A stretch of DNA of 64,000 nt from Lysinibacillus sp. FSL W8-0992 (GCF_038008685.1 NZ_JBBOZQ010000001.1:62001-126000); one strand, 5' to 3'; numbered from the stretch's first letter, positions 18,887 to 27,558 are shown. Notes: a model not told the origin generated them from the sequence alone. Numbers and translations: made by a program.

Positions 18887-19777
18887 TTGATTTTCCATTC
18901 AGACTTTGACTTACCTAAGTACTCAAAAAAGTTTCTTCAACATCTAAAAAGAAAGTACTATTCAGAAGAAACCATTATTGGCTATGAAAATGATATAAAA
19001 AAATTCTCCTCTTTTATTTACCAATTATATGATGGTCACATATTAACAGAAGAAATATCGAAAGATGACATCCTAGAATATCTAGATTTTTTAGGTAATC
19101 AAGATTATAAACCTAGCTCGATTAGTCGATATTTTTATGGTGTGAAGGCATTTTTCAAATATCTTGTTATCGAGTTAGACTTTAGGGTGGATCCAACAAT
19201 TGGCATATCTACTCGAATTGTTTACGTCCCTTTACCAGAAATATTAGATATGGATGAAATGGCATTAGTAATGTCTACAGCAAAAGAATACTCTGAGTTT
19301 TACCATGTATTAATCAGTTTACTTTACTATACGGGTTCAAGAATAACTGCTGCTCGAACATTGTTAAAGGAAAATGTTGATATAAAAAATAATAAAATAT
19401 ACTTCCCACGGATTAAAGGCGGAAGAGATCTTCATTTACCATTACATCCTAAATTGCATCAAATATTGAAAGATTATTTACACAATACAAAAGACAACGG
19501 ATCAGACTATTTATTCCCATCTCCCGTAAGCCGTAACATGCCAATAAGCGGTGTAGAAATACGCATCAAATTAAAAAAAATCGGTTCACAATGCAATATT
19601 ACAAAACGCTTAACACCCCATGTCATCCGTCACTGTACCGCAACACATTTAACACTACTCGGTGTAGATCAACATTATATTGCTACTTTGCTTGGACATA
19701 CTGACTCTCGCTCCACTGCACGATATCAACATTTGAAAGTAGATGATTTGAGATCAGCTATGAAAAAGTTGAAATGA
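18887..19777 (+). CDS. Tyrosine recombinase (XerC/D-like integrase)
   Basis: A 296-residue site-specific recombinase. The N-terminal SAM-like core-binding domain covers about 8-95 and the catalytic domain about 115-290. The catalytic set is complete: Arg152 (YTGSR), a Lys in the beta-hairpin (FPRIKGGRD), His245 and Arg248 (PHVIRH), His271 (LLGH) and the nucleophile Tyr280 (ARYQH). It starts at TTG 18887, with AAGGAG 11 bases upstream. The length matches XerC/D and inversion-type recombinases rather than long phage integrases. Its place between two inverted S-layer genes makes it the leading candidate for catalysing their inversion, though it could also be an independent integron- or phage-like remnant. 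Confidence 0.88.
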   Translation: MIFHSDFDLPKYSKKFLQHLKRKYYSEETIIGYENDIKKFSSFIYQLYDGHILTEEISKDDILEYLDFLGNQDYKPSSISRYFYGVKAFFKYLVIELDFRVDPTIGISTRIVYVPLPEILDMDEMALVMSTAKEYSEFYHVLISLLYYTGSRITAARTLLKENVDIKNNKIYFPRIKGGRDLHLPLHPKLHQILKDYLHNTKDNGSDYLFPSPVSRNMPISGVEIRIKLKKIGSQCNITKRLTPHVIRHCTATHLTLLGVDQHYIATLLGHTDSRSTARYQHLKVDDLRSAMKKLK

Positions 19778-19838
19778 GAATAAAACAGCGAATATTTATT
19801 CAAATATAACAATAAATATAACAGAATCAAAGCTTAGA

Positions 19839-19863
19839 AACCCACCAGTAAAACTGGTGGGTT
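19839..19863. terminator. IS200 end hairpin, possible terminator
   Basis: Perfect 11-bp stem with AAA loop. It lies 61 bases after the recombinase stop and could stop readthrough in either direction, although neither side has a strong T run. Confidence 0.5.
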
Positions 19864-19965
19864 CACAACGCGTGAAACGCTCGCTTACTACCCCATGTCT
19901 CACGACATTCTGAAAGGTCCGCCAACCGTACTACTTTTTTAATAAAACCGCTAAAGCGGCTGACT

Positions 19966-20418
19966 CTATTCAAATTTATAGGGATTAATAATTTCATTCA
20001 TTGTAATCTGATCATAGCGTATATCTTCTTGTAATTGTCTTTTAATATACTTAGAAATCACTTTTTGATTTCGACCGACTGTATCCACTAAGTATCCTCG
20101 ACACCAAAATTGACGATTCTCCAATTGGTATTTTAAACTGGCATGCCGGTCGAAAATCATTACGCTACTTTTCCCTTTTAAATAACCCATGAAAGCGGAA
20201 ATACTTAATTTCGGAGGAATATTTACAAACATATATATATGATCCGCACACGCTGCTGCTTCTACAATTTCTACACCTTTTCTTTCACATAACTGACGTA
20301 GTATCCTTCCTATTTCCGCTTTAATTTGACGATAAATTACTTGTCTTCTATACTTCGGTACAAAGACGATATGATACTTACAATTCCATGTTGTATGTTC
20401 TAAACTCTTAATATCCAT
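19966..20418 (-). CDS. tnpA: IS200-type TnpA transposase, altered HUH motif
   Basis: A 150-residue Y1 transposase that should move the element as single-stranded DNA. The framework is clear (NCKYHIVFVPKYRR near the start, then MGYLKGKSS and YIKRQLQEDI toward the end). The HUH metal motif, normally HIHM, reads HIYM here (CAT ATA TAT), so the second histidine is tyrosine, one base change away from normal. This would be expected to weaken or abolish DNA nicking. It is otherwise full length, so the inactivation looks recent. Confidence 0.85.
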   Translation of the reverse strand: MDIKSLEHTTWNCKYHIVFVPKYRRQVIYRQIKAEIGRILRQLCERKGVEIVEAAACADHIYMFVNIPPKLSISAFMGYLKGKSSVMIFDRHASLKYQLENRQFWCRGYLVDTVGRNQKVISKYIKRQLQEDIRYDQITMNEIINPYKFE

Positions 20419-20621
20419 TTGGAGCTCCTTTCGTACAAAGTCGGCTGACTAGACCTGATTTTATTGTACGATTGGAGTTTTTTTTTTGTCCATTGCTAAA
20501 AGCTTTCCTTCCCCCTACACAGCAAGGAGATTCATAACATACAAAACATGATTTATTTCCTGGTCAAAAATTTATCTATACATTGGTAATAAAAAGATTC
20601 ATTATCTTGTAAGCTTAATTT

Positions 20622-20717
20622 TGGCCCTGCTTATACTACATTTTCTCATATAGATTTCGAATCTGACCTACACAGTACAGGCGACTTTCGGGTATACACT
20701 ACATTCCATCAATAGTA
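20622..20717 (-). mobile_element. Group-II-intron-like domain V/VI remnant, copy 3 (degraded)
   Basis: Aligns with copies 1 and 2 over about 95 bases, but its helices are mutated (for example GTGTATACCCGAAAGTCGCC). It lies between the IS200 transposase and the terminator at 20879. The rest of the 549-base gap (20419-20967) holds only IS ends and AT-rich sequence. Confidence 0.4.
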
Positions 20718-20878
20718 TAATCTCACCTTCAAGTGAAGACTTGGTTATTTAGCTGGAAAAGTGATATTCGTGTTTCGCCATTAATCATTTTATAACCTAT
20801 TAATAAATTAATACCTGCCGTTCAGCAGTTTCAGGCTTCACTACTAGGCATTAACATTCACTTCATGACATACAAAAA

Positions 20879-20908
20879 GCCCTAACATCTGTAGTAGATG
20901 TTAGGGCT
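20879..20908 (-). terminator. Terminator of the beta-helix gene
   Basis: Strong stem AGCCCTAACATCT/AGATGTTAGGGCT with a short loop; on the minus strand it continues into TTTTTGTATG. It is 60 bases past the stop of the beta-helix reading frame. Confidence 0.85.
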
Positions 20909-20967
20909 TAATATATCAATATCTATTAATGTAAATATATTTACTTAGGCACTAAATATATTAATAT

Positions 20968-22908
20968 TTATTCAAAGAAATCATTTTTGTTTAAACCATC
21001 AATTATTAAGTTTCCTTGATTTGATGTACATGTAATTTTAAATTGTGCAGTACCTACTTTTTCTGCATTTGCTTTTACATCTGCATTTTTCAGACGATTA
21101 TTTATATATTTTACTAAGTCATCAATCGTCGCAAAATTAGAAGCCAAATTAATTGTTACTGTATTTGTTTCATCACTAATTGTAAATGTACGATTTTTAG
21201 ATGTATCGACATCTGTTCCATGCGCTTGATTATTATCAAAGAAATACGCCCAATCGTTTCCTAGTAATGTAATTGTTGCCTGAGAACCTGTAGAAAATGT
21301 CCCTATATAAAATTGGTCATTTTCATAATTCCCTGTCGCCATTACTGGGCGAGACATTAACTCCGTATATTGTGAATCGCCATTCGCCACGTCTTTATCA
21401 ACATAAAATTGTTGAATTGCACTTTCTACTACACTTCCCATCGCTAATCCTTTTGAGAAATCAGTTGATAACTTCCAAGAAACAGTTACAGGAATATCAT
21501 CCACTCGTGCTCCTTTTTGCACACGAATCATAAAATCTTTTTTACTACCAGTAAAATCACCTACTGTAACGGGTTTACTAACTAGTTGTGCTTGTGTTGC
21601 TTGTACAGTAGAAAAATCTAGATTTGTTAGTGTTTTACTTGTAAAACTCTTTGGCGTCTCTATTATTGTAAAAGGTATATCTCTATTTTCTGAAGCAAGA
21701 ATATAGTTTGTATATAACTCTTTGCCTGGTCTAATATCTTTAGCAAATTTATATTGGTTCGCTAAATCTACTACAGTTGCATTATTACCAACTGTCCAAA
21801 TGGAGATATTTTCATTCGTATGTGTACTGTTTCCAGCAACAGTTAATGTAGAAGATGAAGTAACATCTTTTCCTTGTGATACTTCAATACCCCCAAACTC
21901 GTTACCAGATGTCGTGATGGCATTGACCTTCACTTGTGAACCATTTACTAACAGCCCTGCATCTGCATTTTTAACTGTGACACCATCAAGGTTGACGCCA
22001 GTTGCATTATACACTTGAAGAGCGTAGAGTCCATCCCACTTGTTGGCAGTATTTACAGCCGATGCGTCTACAGTAAGGTTTGAAATTGAAACACCTGTTG
22101 CATCTAGAACCGTTAACACTGATTTGTTTGGATTTGTGTAAGTCATACCTTGCTTAGCAATTAACTGAAAGTTTCCACCATCAATCTTTTGATTTGCTTG
22201 TTTTACAAGAATTTGTGATGAAGTTGCAATATCTTTAGTGAATTTAATGTTGTGAACTGCTGTATTGTTTAGAGCACTTTCTAATTCGGCTTGAGTTCCT
22301 ACCGATGTAACAATACCTGGACCTGGCTTAACCGTTTCAGGTGCATTTCCGTTAATTACAACATCCGCATTTTTTTCTACTTCGATAATCGCTCCAGCAT
22401 TATTCACTGTTGATCCTGCGGTATTCACTATTAATGCCCCAACAGAAGCAGCAGTAGGAATTGTTACTACAGCAGGTCTATTTAATGTAATACTTGCCAC
22501 ACGTGCAGTTGCACCTAATACAAGTTTTGTACCTGCATCTGGATCATTGAATATTAAGTTATTCCATGATACATTCTCATTCCATGTGTTTCCACTTACA
22601 TTATTGATTGTGATAGTTCCAGTAGCAGTTGCAGCATTATTTACAGTAGCATTAGCAGTATTTACTGTTAAATTACCACCAATATTTCCTGCAGAGATAT
22701 TTAGCGTTCCTGCTGTATTGCTAGAGATTATTACATCACCTGTCAAAGTATAACCATTTAAATTTAAGTGTGCTAATTTACTAATAGTGATGGGGCTAGT
22801 AGAGAAAGAAGCTGTTAATTTAATAGTGTCTCCATCTTTAACAGTTGAGATTGCTGTAGACAATGATAGTGCATTATTTACATTGAAAGTGGTTGCGCTA
22901 TTCTCGTC
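20968..22908 (-). pseudogene. Headless beta-helix surface protein (5'-truncated)
   Basis: The frame is open from codon GAC at 22908, directly after an in-frame TAA, and runs 646 codons to a stop at 20968. Only an internal TTG at 22863 could start it, and no ribosome site precedes it. The first 400 residues are Asn/Thr/Val-rich imperfect repeats of a right-handed parallel beta-helix (LNLNGYTLTGDVIISSNT, then SISNLTVD). The last 230 residues resemble surface-protein beta domains. No signal peptide, SLH or sorting motif remains, although relatives are exported. Its head abuts the intron-like element at 22897-22990. It may be a remnant or a spare cassette for fusion to an SLH-bearing head. Confidence 0.65.
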
Positions 22909-22990
22909 TTATACCATGTACAATGGCTTTCGATTCGAGCCTACACCGGACAAGCGGCTTTAACCGCATACGGCGTGCTGTCAATAATAG
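22897..22990 (-). mobile_element. Group-II-intron-like domain V/VI remnant, copy 2
   Basis: On the minus strand CCGTATGCGGTTAAAGCCGC, then TTGTCCGG, folds as in copy 1, but the upper helix is GCGGT/GCCGC in place of GCGAT/GTCGC. This compensatory change supports a conserved RNA structure. The following GGCT...AGCC hairpin is also kept. The element runs into the first bases of the headless beta-helix gene. Confidence 0.48.
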
Positions 22991-23014
22991 TCTGACTATT
23001 CAGTATTTATAACT

Positions 23015-23050
23015 TAAAAAAAGGAGTAACCACATATATGTGATTACTCC
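23015..23050 (-). terminator. Minus-strand terminator inside the intron-like region
   Basis: Stem GGAGTAACCACATA with its near complement, followed on the minus strand by eight T. It would stop transcription coming from the S-layer side. No intact gene lies directly before it. Confidence 0.75.
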
Positions 23051-23094
23051 TATGGAATTACTGATTGTAAGAAACAAATTTTTTGGGGAAATAA

Positions 23095-23630
23095 GTTTCT
23101 TATTGAACTACTACTGACTAGGTTCCTTCGCTCCTGCTAGTTTTACCCTTCTCGTATGTTACCATACAAGTCCAAACGGCTAGCAATCAACACTACTATG
23201 AACCTGCTGCCATCTTATTAGTTTCATTGGTGCTGACACACCTAACCTAATAAGACTTCAAACGTTCCACAACTGCCATCCCTCTTTTTGATTTCCTTAG
23301 GTTTCCACTATCCAGGTGTAAGAACGACTGGTTTAACAGTCAATTCATCAATCGCCACTATAGTATTACATCTATAAGGATGTACAGTGAACTCCTAGCT
23401 TAATTTCGCACCGTACACTAGCTTACCCTGCCTACATGGATTCGTTTGCCTAACCATAGAAATCTTTTAAAGAACCCCGCCTCGGTTCACCGAGTACGAC
23501 TTCACCTGACTTCATCCCTTTTGTGTATCAGCACATCATTGGATGCAGGAGGATTAGGTACTTGTATATTGACTGTTTACAAGGAAAGGATTTTCACCTT
23601 TCAATTAGTAGTTGTAGTTAGAAAGAAAAC
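23095..23630 (-). mobile_element. Structured non-coding region resembling a group II intron 5' half
   Basis: No protein gene fits this 530-base block. Read on the minus strand it begins soon after the S-layer terminator and has features seen in domain I of bacterial group II introns: a GAAAGGTGAAAATCC hairpin like the epsilon-prime element, a CTCGGTGAACCGAGG hairpin, a GGATAGTGGAAACCTAAGGA segment, and a closing GGAGCGAAGGAACC. The reverse transcriptase that should follow is absent, and a domain V/VI-like piece lies 100 bases further on. I judge it a deletion remnant; a covariance-model search would decide. Confidence 0.42.
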
Positions 23631-23663
23631 CCAGTGAATTGCTATTAACAAGACCTGGGTTTT
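23626..23663 (-). terminator. Terminator of the right S-layer gene
   Basis: Stem AAAACCCAG/CTGGGTTTT with a 20-base loop, followed on the minus strand by TTTTCTTTCT. The same TTTTCTTTCT tail follows the terminator of the left S-layer gene. Confidence 0.8.
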
Positions 23664-23722
23664 CATTTCCACTCATTTCACTGAACTAGTCAGTTTATAG
23701 AGTAACGTTTCGTTTAGTTTTA

Positions 23723-26700
23723 TTAAGGAGTTTGTAAATCTCCAGCAACTAATACAGCAGAAGAGTTACCAGCTACATCTGTAACTGTAAAGTTTGCTAC
23801 TGGTGCTAATGGTGCTAATGTAGCACCTAAAGTACCTGTTCCAGCTACTTTTAAAGTTAATGTAACATTTAATGTTTTGTTATCAGCAGCAAAAGCAACT
23901 GCAACATTTGTATCTGCATTAGGTGTTACTGCAGTTTTTACTAAATTTTCTACTGCTGTACGGCTAGCTGGGCTTAATGCTTCACTAAATACAAGAGTAG
24001 TACTTCCTAAAAGTGCTCCATCTTTCGGTAATACAGATGTTACAGTCGGAGCTGTTAAATCAAATGCTTTTTTCACATCAGCATTTGTTGCAGCTTTTAA
24101 GTTAGTAGTAAATGTTTTTGTACCAACAGCATCTGTAGCAACAAGTGATGTCGCTGCAATAGCAGTCGCTGCAATATCAGTACCTGCTGTTAAAGTTGCA
24201 GTGAATACAGCTGTTTTTGAATTTGTAGCACCAGTTGTTGCAAGTGTTTGACCACCATAAGCAACCGTTTGACCATTAGCGATATTAACATTACCAGAGA
24301 ATGTTAATGTTACTGAAACAGTATCGCCAATTTTGAAAGTGTCTCCTACTGGAGCAACAGCTACATCTGTAACGTAAATTTCGTTAGAAGTTACAGGAGC
24401 AGTTCCACTACCAGTACTTACAACTTTAAATGTTTTGTTGCCATCAGCATCTTTAATTAAAGTAACGTTTACTGATTTAGTACCACCAGCAGTTAAATTT
24501 TGAATTTCATTAATGAAGTTTTGAGCACCGAAGATTTCAGCACCGTTACCACCAAAGAATTTAGTAGTTGATGAGAATTTTTCAATTGCTTTGCCAACAT
24601 ATGTTAAGCCTTCAGTTGTAATTGCTGCTACTTCACCAGTGAAAGTATCAGCTACTGCAGTTGTTGAAGTAAATGTTGCAGTCGCTTCTTTAGCAGTAAA
24701 TGCAAAGTCTTTACCATTATATCTTGCAACACCTGTTGCTACAACACGTACAGCACTTGATTTGTTTTCTTCAGCACGAACTTTTAAGTTTGCACCATTG
24801 TTATAAGTAATTGTTAAACTACGGTTTGGTGATACAACTACTGGATTAGCACCATTTTCATCATATACTAATACGTTATTAGCACCTGTATTGAATACAG
24901 TATAAGATGCTTTAGTAATAGGAGCAATTCCACCAAATGTTTGACCACTCTGGTTTACTAAATCTGATTTAAACTCTGCAACTTCTAAACCTTCAAATTT
25001 AGTTGCTTTTTTAGTGCCTTTATAAACAGTTAGAGATGCGCCATCTAAGTACTCATCAGCAAAGTAAGAAATTGTAGCAACAGTTGTTGGTTCACCTTTG
25101 TCTAATTTTCCATTTACAGCATTAGAAGTATTAATATCAATCCATGCTACTGGCGTTGCATATTGGTTTGAATAAGGACTAGAAATTGCAAACGTTGCTT
25201 CACCTTTAGCATTAGTTTTAACTGTAATTTGTTTACCAGCATATCCAGTTTGTTCGCCATCATTATCAAAAGTTATGAATTCAGCATTTTTTGAATCAGT
25301 AGCAATAATTCCATCCACATCTTCATTTAAAGCAACATTCACCACTTCATTAGCAGCAATTTTACCGTCTTTGTCTTTAACAAGAACTTTGTAAACTCGA
25401 CCATTTTGCCAACCAGTTGCAGCTACTTCTCCACCATCACGAGTAAGTTCAATAGTGTATGCAGATTGGATTGCTGAGAATGTAACTTTTTTAGCTGCCG
25501 ATTGTAAAGCTGAAGCTACGTAAGTTTTGCTTGAAGTTCCACCTGTAGTTGAATGTAATTCATAAACTACTGGAGTTGCTTCAGCGTTTGAACCTGAAAC
25601 TGTAAATGTTGCTTCACCTTTTGAATCTGTAGTAATTTGAGCAGCATCTAATAGAGTACCATTACTTAATTGTAAAGCTTGAACTCCATTAACAGTAGCA
25701 TTTGCAACTTTATCTGTAGTTACATTCATATTTTCTAAGAATCCAACGTTAAACGTTTTGTTCGCTTCTGGTTTACCAGTTGTTGGGTTTTTATAAGTCA
25801 CTTTATAAGTTTTATTTGCACCATTATTGATTGTTGTACCTTCTGTTACTTCATCAACTGTTAAGATTTGCTCTACGCCCCAGAATACATAACCGATTGA
25901 GAATTTAGAACGGTCACCTGTAGCATATGCAGTAACAGTATCATCTTTTGCAGAGTAACGAGTGTAAGTGTAAGTAGCGATACCTTCATCGTTAGTTACA
26001 GCTTCACCAGTAAGCGTTGGGTTAACTGCGTCGTTATTGTTACCAGGAACATTAAACGTTACTGGGATACCAGCTTTAGTTTGACCTTCAGCAACAGTTA
26101 CTTGAGCTTTAACAGTTACTTGTTGGCCTAGTTTACCTTGTACTGATTTTTCAACTAAATCAACTTTAGTTGGGATTACAGCAGCGATACCTTTGAATGT
26201 ACCGATTTTGTCTTCGCCAAGAGATACAGTGTACTCTTTGTCAGCTGTTTGAGCAGCAGTTGTTAAAACAACAACTTTTTTGTTTGTTTGTTTAACAGCA
26301 GCGTTTTTAACTTCAAGATCAGAGATTAAGAAGTTAAGAGCTTGTACGTTGTCCACTTCTTCGTCGAATGTCACTTCAACAGTTGTGTTGTTGATAGCTT
26401 TAACTGCAGCAACACCAGCTTCAGGAGTGTTAATAACGTTTTCGATTGTGCGGTATAAGAATGAAGCGAATTGTCCGCGAGTTACGCTGTTACCTGGGTT
26501 GAAGTTAGATACGTTAGTGATACCAGCGTATTCTAAAGCAACGATAGCATTGCGTTGTTCAGCAGAGTAAGCTTTTTCTAGGTCAGAGATTTCAGTTACG
26601 AAACCAGCTTTTTTGTAGTCAGCAACTAAGTCTACGCCAGCGATTTCTTTAATAGCACGTACTAAAACTACTGCCATTTGTTGACGTTGCATAGTTTGAG

Positions 26701-27097
26701 CAGCGTTTAAGTTGCCGTTTGAACCGTTGAATACGCCTGCATCTTTTGCAAGTGCAGCATATTTAACTAGTTCAGCTTCAGCTGTTGTTGGTAGATCGTT
26801 GAAGCGTTGTTTTGTATTCCAGTCAGCTGGAATTTCTTGGCCTTGTGCTTCTAAATAACGACCTAATAATTTAACCACTTGACCGCGGTTAATTGTTTGG
26901 TTTGGTTTGAATGAGCCGTCAGCGTATCCATTGATGATACCTGCATCAGCAAGTGCGTTGATTGCTACCTCGTGGTCGTTACCTGCTACATCTGAGAATC
27001 CTGCTGCAGAAGCCACTGGTACGATAGCAGAAGCTACTAAAGTAGCCGTTGCAGCCGTAGCTACGAATTTTTTGTATTTCTTTGGTTGGTTAGCCAT
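23723..27097 (-). CDS. S-layer protein with SLH domains, expressed copy
   Basis: A 1124-residue S-layer protein with the same signal peptide (1-31) and three SLH domains as the left gene, followed by its own set of Ig-like beta domains. The tail (about 925-1120) looks like repeated bacterial Ig/SbsC-type domains ending FTVTDVAGNSS. Shared blocks beyond residue 348 (AAQITTDSKGEATFTVSG, LTRDGGEV, ITVKTNAKGEA) show that the two proteins are old relatives, but their DNA differs there at many silent sites. The gene has a perfect sigma-A promoter (27176-27204), a short leader with a hairpin, and a GAGGAGG ribosome site, so it should be the major surface protein in this orientation. Confidence 0.95.
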   Translation of the reverse strand: MANQPKKYKKFVATAATATLVASAIVPVASAAGFSDVAGNDHEVAINALADAGIINGYADGSFKPNQTINRGQVVKLLGRYLEAQGQEIPADWNTKQRFNDLPTTAEAELVKYAALAKDAGVFNGSNGNLNAAQTMQRQQMAVVLVRAIKEIAGVDLVADYKKAGFVTEISDLEKAYSAEQRNAIVALEYAGITNVSNFNPGNSVTRGQFASFLYRTIENVINTPEAGVAAVKAINNTTVEVTFDEEVDNVQALNFLISDLEVKNAAVKQTNKKVVVLTTAAQTADKEYTVSLGEDKIGTFKGIAAVIPTKVDLVEKSVQGKLGQQVTVKAQVTVAEGQTKAGIPVTFNVPGNNNDAVNPTLTGEAVTNDEGIATYTYTRYSAKDDTVTAYATGDRSKFSIGYVFWGVEQILTVDEVTEGTTINNGANKTYKVTYKNPTTGKPEANKTFNVGFLENMNVTTDKVANATVNGVQALQLSNGTLLDAAQITTDSKGEATFTVSGSNAEATPVVYELHSTTGGTSSKTYVASALQSAAKKVTFSAIQSAYTIELTRDGGEVAATGWQNGRVYKVLVKDKDGKIAANEVVNVALNEDVDGIIATDSKNAEFITFDNDGEQTGYAGKQITVKTNAKGEATFAISSPYSNQYATPVAWIDINTSNAVNGKLDKGEPTTVATISYFADEYLDGASLTVYKGTKKATKFEGLEVAEFKSDLVNQSGQTFGGIAPITKASYTVFNTGANNVLVYDENGANPVVVSPNRSLTITYNNGANLKVRAEENKSSAVRVVATGVARYNGKDFAFTAKEATATFTSTTAVADTFTGEVAAITTEGLTYVGKAIEKFSSTTKFFGGNGAEIFGAQNFINEIQNLTAGGTKSVNVTLIKDADGNKTFKVVSTGSGTAPVTSNEIYVTDVAVAPVGDTFKIGDTVSVTLTFSGNVNIANGQTVAYGGQTLATTGATNSKTAVFTATLTAGTDIAATAIAATSLVATDAVGTKTFTTNLKAATNADVKKAFDLTAPTVTSVLPKDGALLGSTTLVFSEALSPASRTAVENLVKTAVTPNADTNVAVAFAADNKTLNVTLTLKVAGTGTLGATLAPLAPVANFTVTDVAGNSSAVLVAGDLQTP

Positions 27098-27174
27098 AGA
27101 AAAATTTCCTCCTCTAAGTTAAAAAATTATGTCTCTACTACATAGTTATGTAGTAAATAAACAACTACACATAA
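26055..27174 (-). repeat. Right 1,120-bp inverted repeat of the S-layer locus
   Basis: Partner of 14308-15427 in opposite orientation. Its outer edge (27174) lies one base inside the -10 box of the promoter, so recombination between the repeats leaves the promoter in place and swaps everything downstream. Its inner edge (26055) is in codon 348 of the S-layer gene. Confidence 0.95.
27136..27155 (-). promoter_or_regulatory. 5' leader hairpin of the right S-layer gene
   Basis: The same perfect 8-bp dyad as at 14327-14346, placed about 15 bases after the expected transcript start. It may stabilise the message or serve as a symmetrical crossover site. Confidence 0.6.
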
Positions 27175-27175
27175 A

Positions 27176-27204
27176 AGTATAGTTGTATCCCTAAAAGTTG
27201 TCAA
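27176..27204 (-). promoter_or_regulatory. Sigma-A promoter of the right S-layer gene
   Basis: On the minus strand, TTGACA (27199-27204), 17 bases, TATACT (27176-27181). The -35 box is perfect, the spacing ideal, and the -10 matches five of six. Transcription should start near 27169, giving a leader of about 70 bases. No equivalent exists before the left copy. Upstream to 27400 the sequence is AT-rich without a gene. Confidence 0.88.
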
Positions 27205-27404
27205 TCATATTTTGGGAAAATTACTAATTCACTTCCGGAAAATAGTGGACATCGAACTCTCTTTTACCATTGTCGGCTATTAAGCGTTTTTTTTCAAGTG
27301 AAAATATGCAACTTTTCCAACAAAATCTAATTTTCTACCATTCTGTTGTTCATATTTTCTAGAATGATATAAAATATTGGATAATTAAGTTATTTGATAA
27401 AACG

Positions 27405-27440
27405 AAAAAAGCTCAAGCATATAAATGCTTGAGCTTTTTT
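27405..27440. terminator. Bidirectional terminator after tagA
   Basis: Perfect stem AAAAAAGCTCAAGCAT with its complement and an ATAA loop. It closes the wecC-tagA operon (minus strand) and separates it from the S-layer promoter. Nothing else is seen between it and the tagA stop. Confidence 0.9.
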
Positions 27441-27558
27441 CGCTTGGGCTACCAACCGTTGTTTCCTTGCAGGGAATTCTATTATTTCATAGAGGAAATT
27501 CCTATACACCTACAGTCTAACACTTTCAATTTAAAACGACAATACCAATTTTTAAAAA

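Larger units (their letters stand above)
19835..20500 (-). mobile_element. IS200/IS605-family insertion sequence (IS200-like)
   Basis: Single-gene element with a TnpA transposase on the minus strand. One end carries the perfect hairpin AACCCACCAGT/ACTGGTGGGTT at 19839-19863, typical of subterminal structures in IS200. A smaller CCGCTAAAGCGG palindrome lies at about 19949-19960. A 9-bp sequence CGGCTGACT occurs on both sides of the transposase gene (19957-19965 and 20442-20450). No TnpB or omega-RNA gene was seen. The outer limits are estimates because this family makes no target duplication. Confidence 0.7.

Noticed and set aside
22070..26570. Antisense ORFs over the S-layer genes (for example 26280-26570)
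   Set aside because: The same ORF appears antisense to both S-layer copies simply because their 5' ends are identical. Frames opposite highly biased codons stay open by chance.
14385..27097. Assembly artefact creating the inverted S-layer copies
   Set aside because: The repeats carry two differences, the gene bodies and 3' regions differ, and each flank is unique. This argues for two real genes, although a misjoined orientation cannot be excluded without reads.
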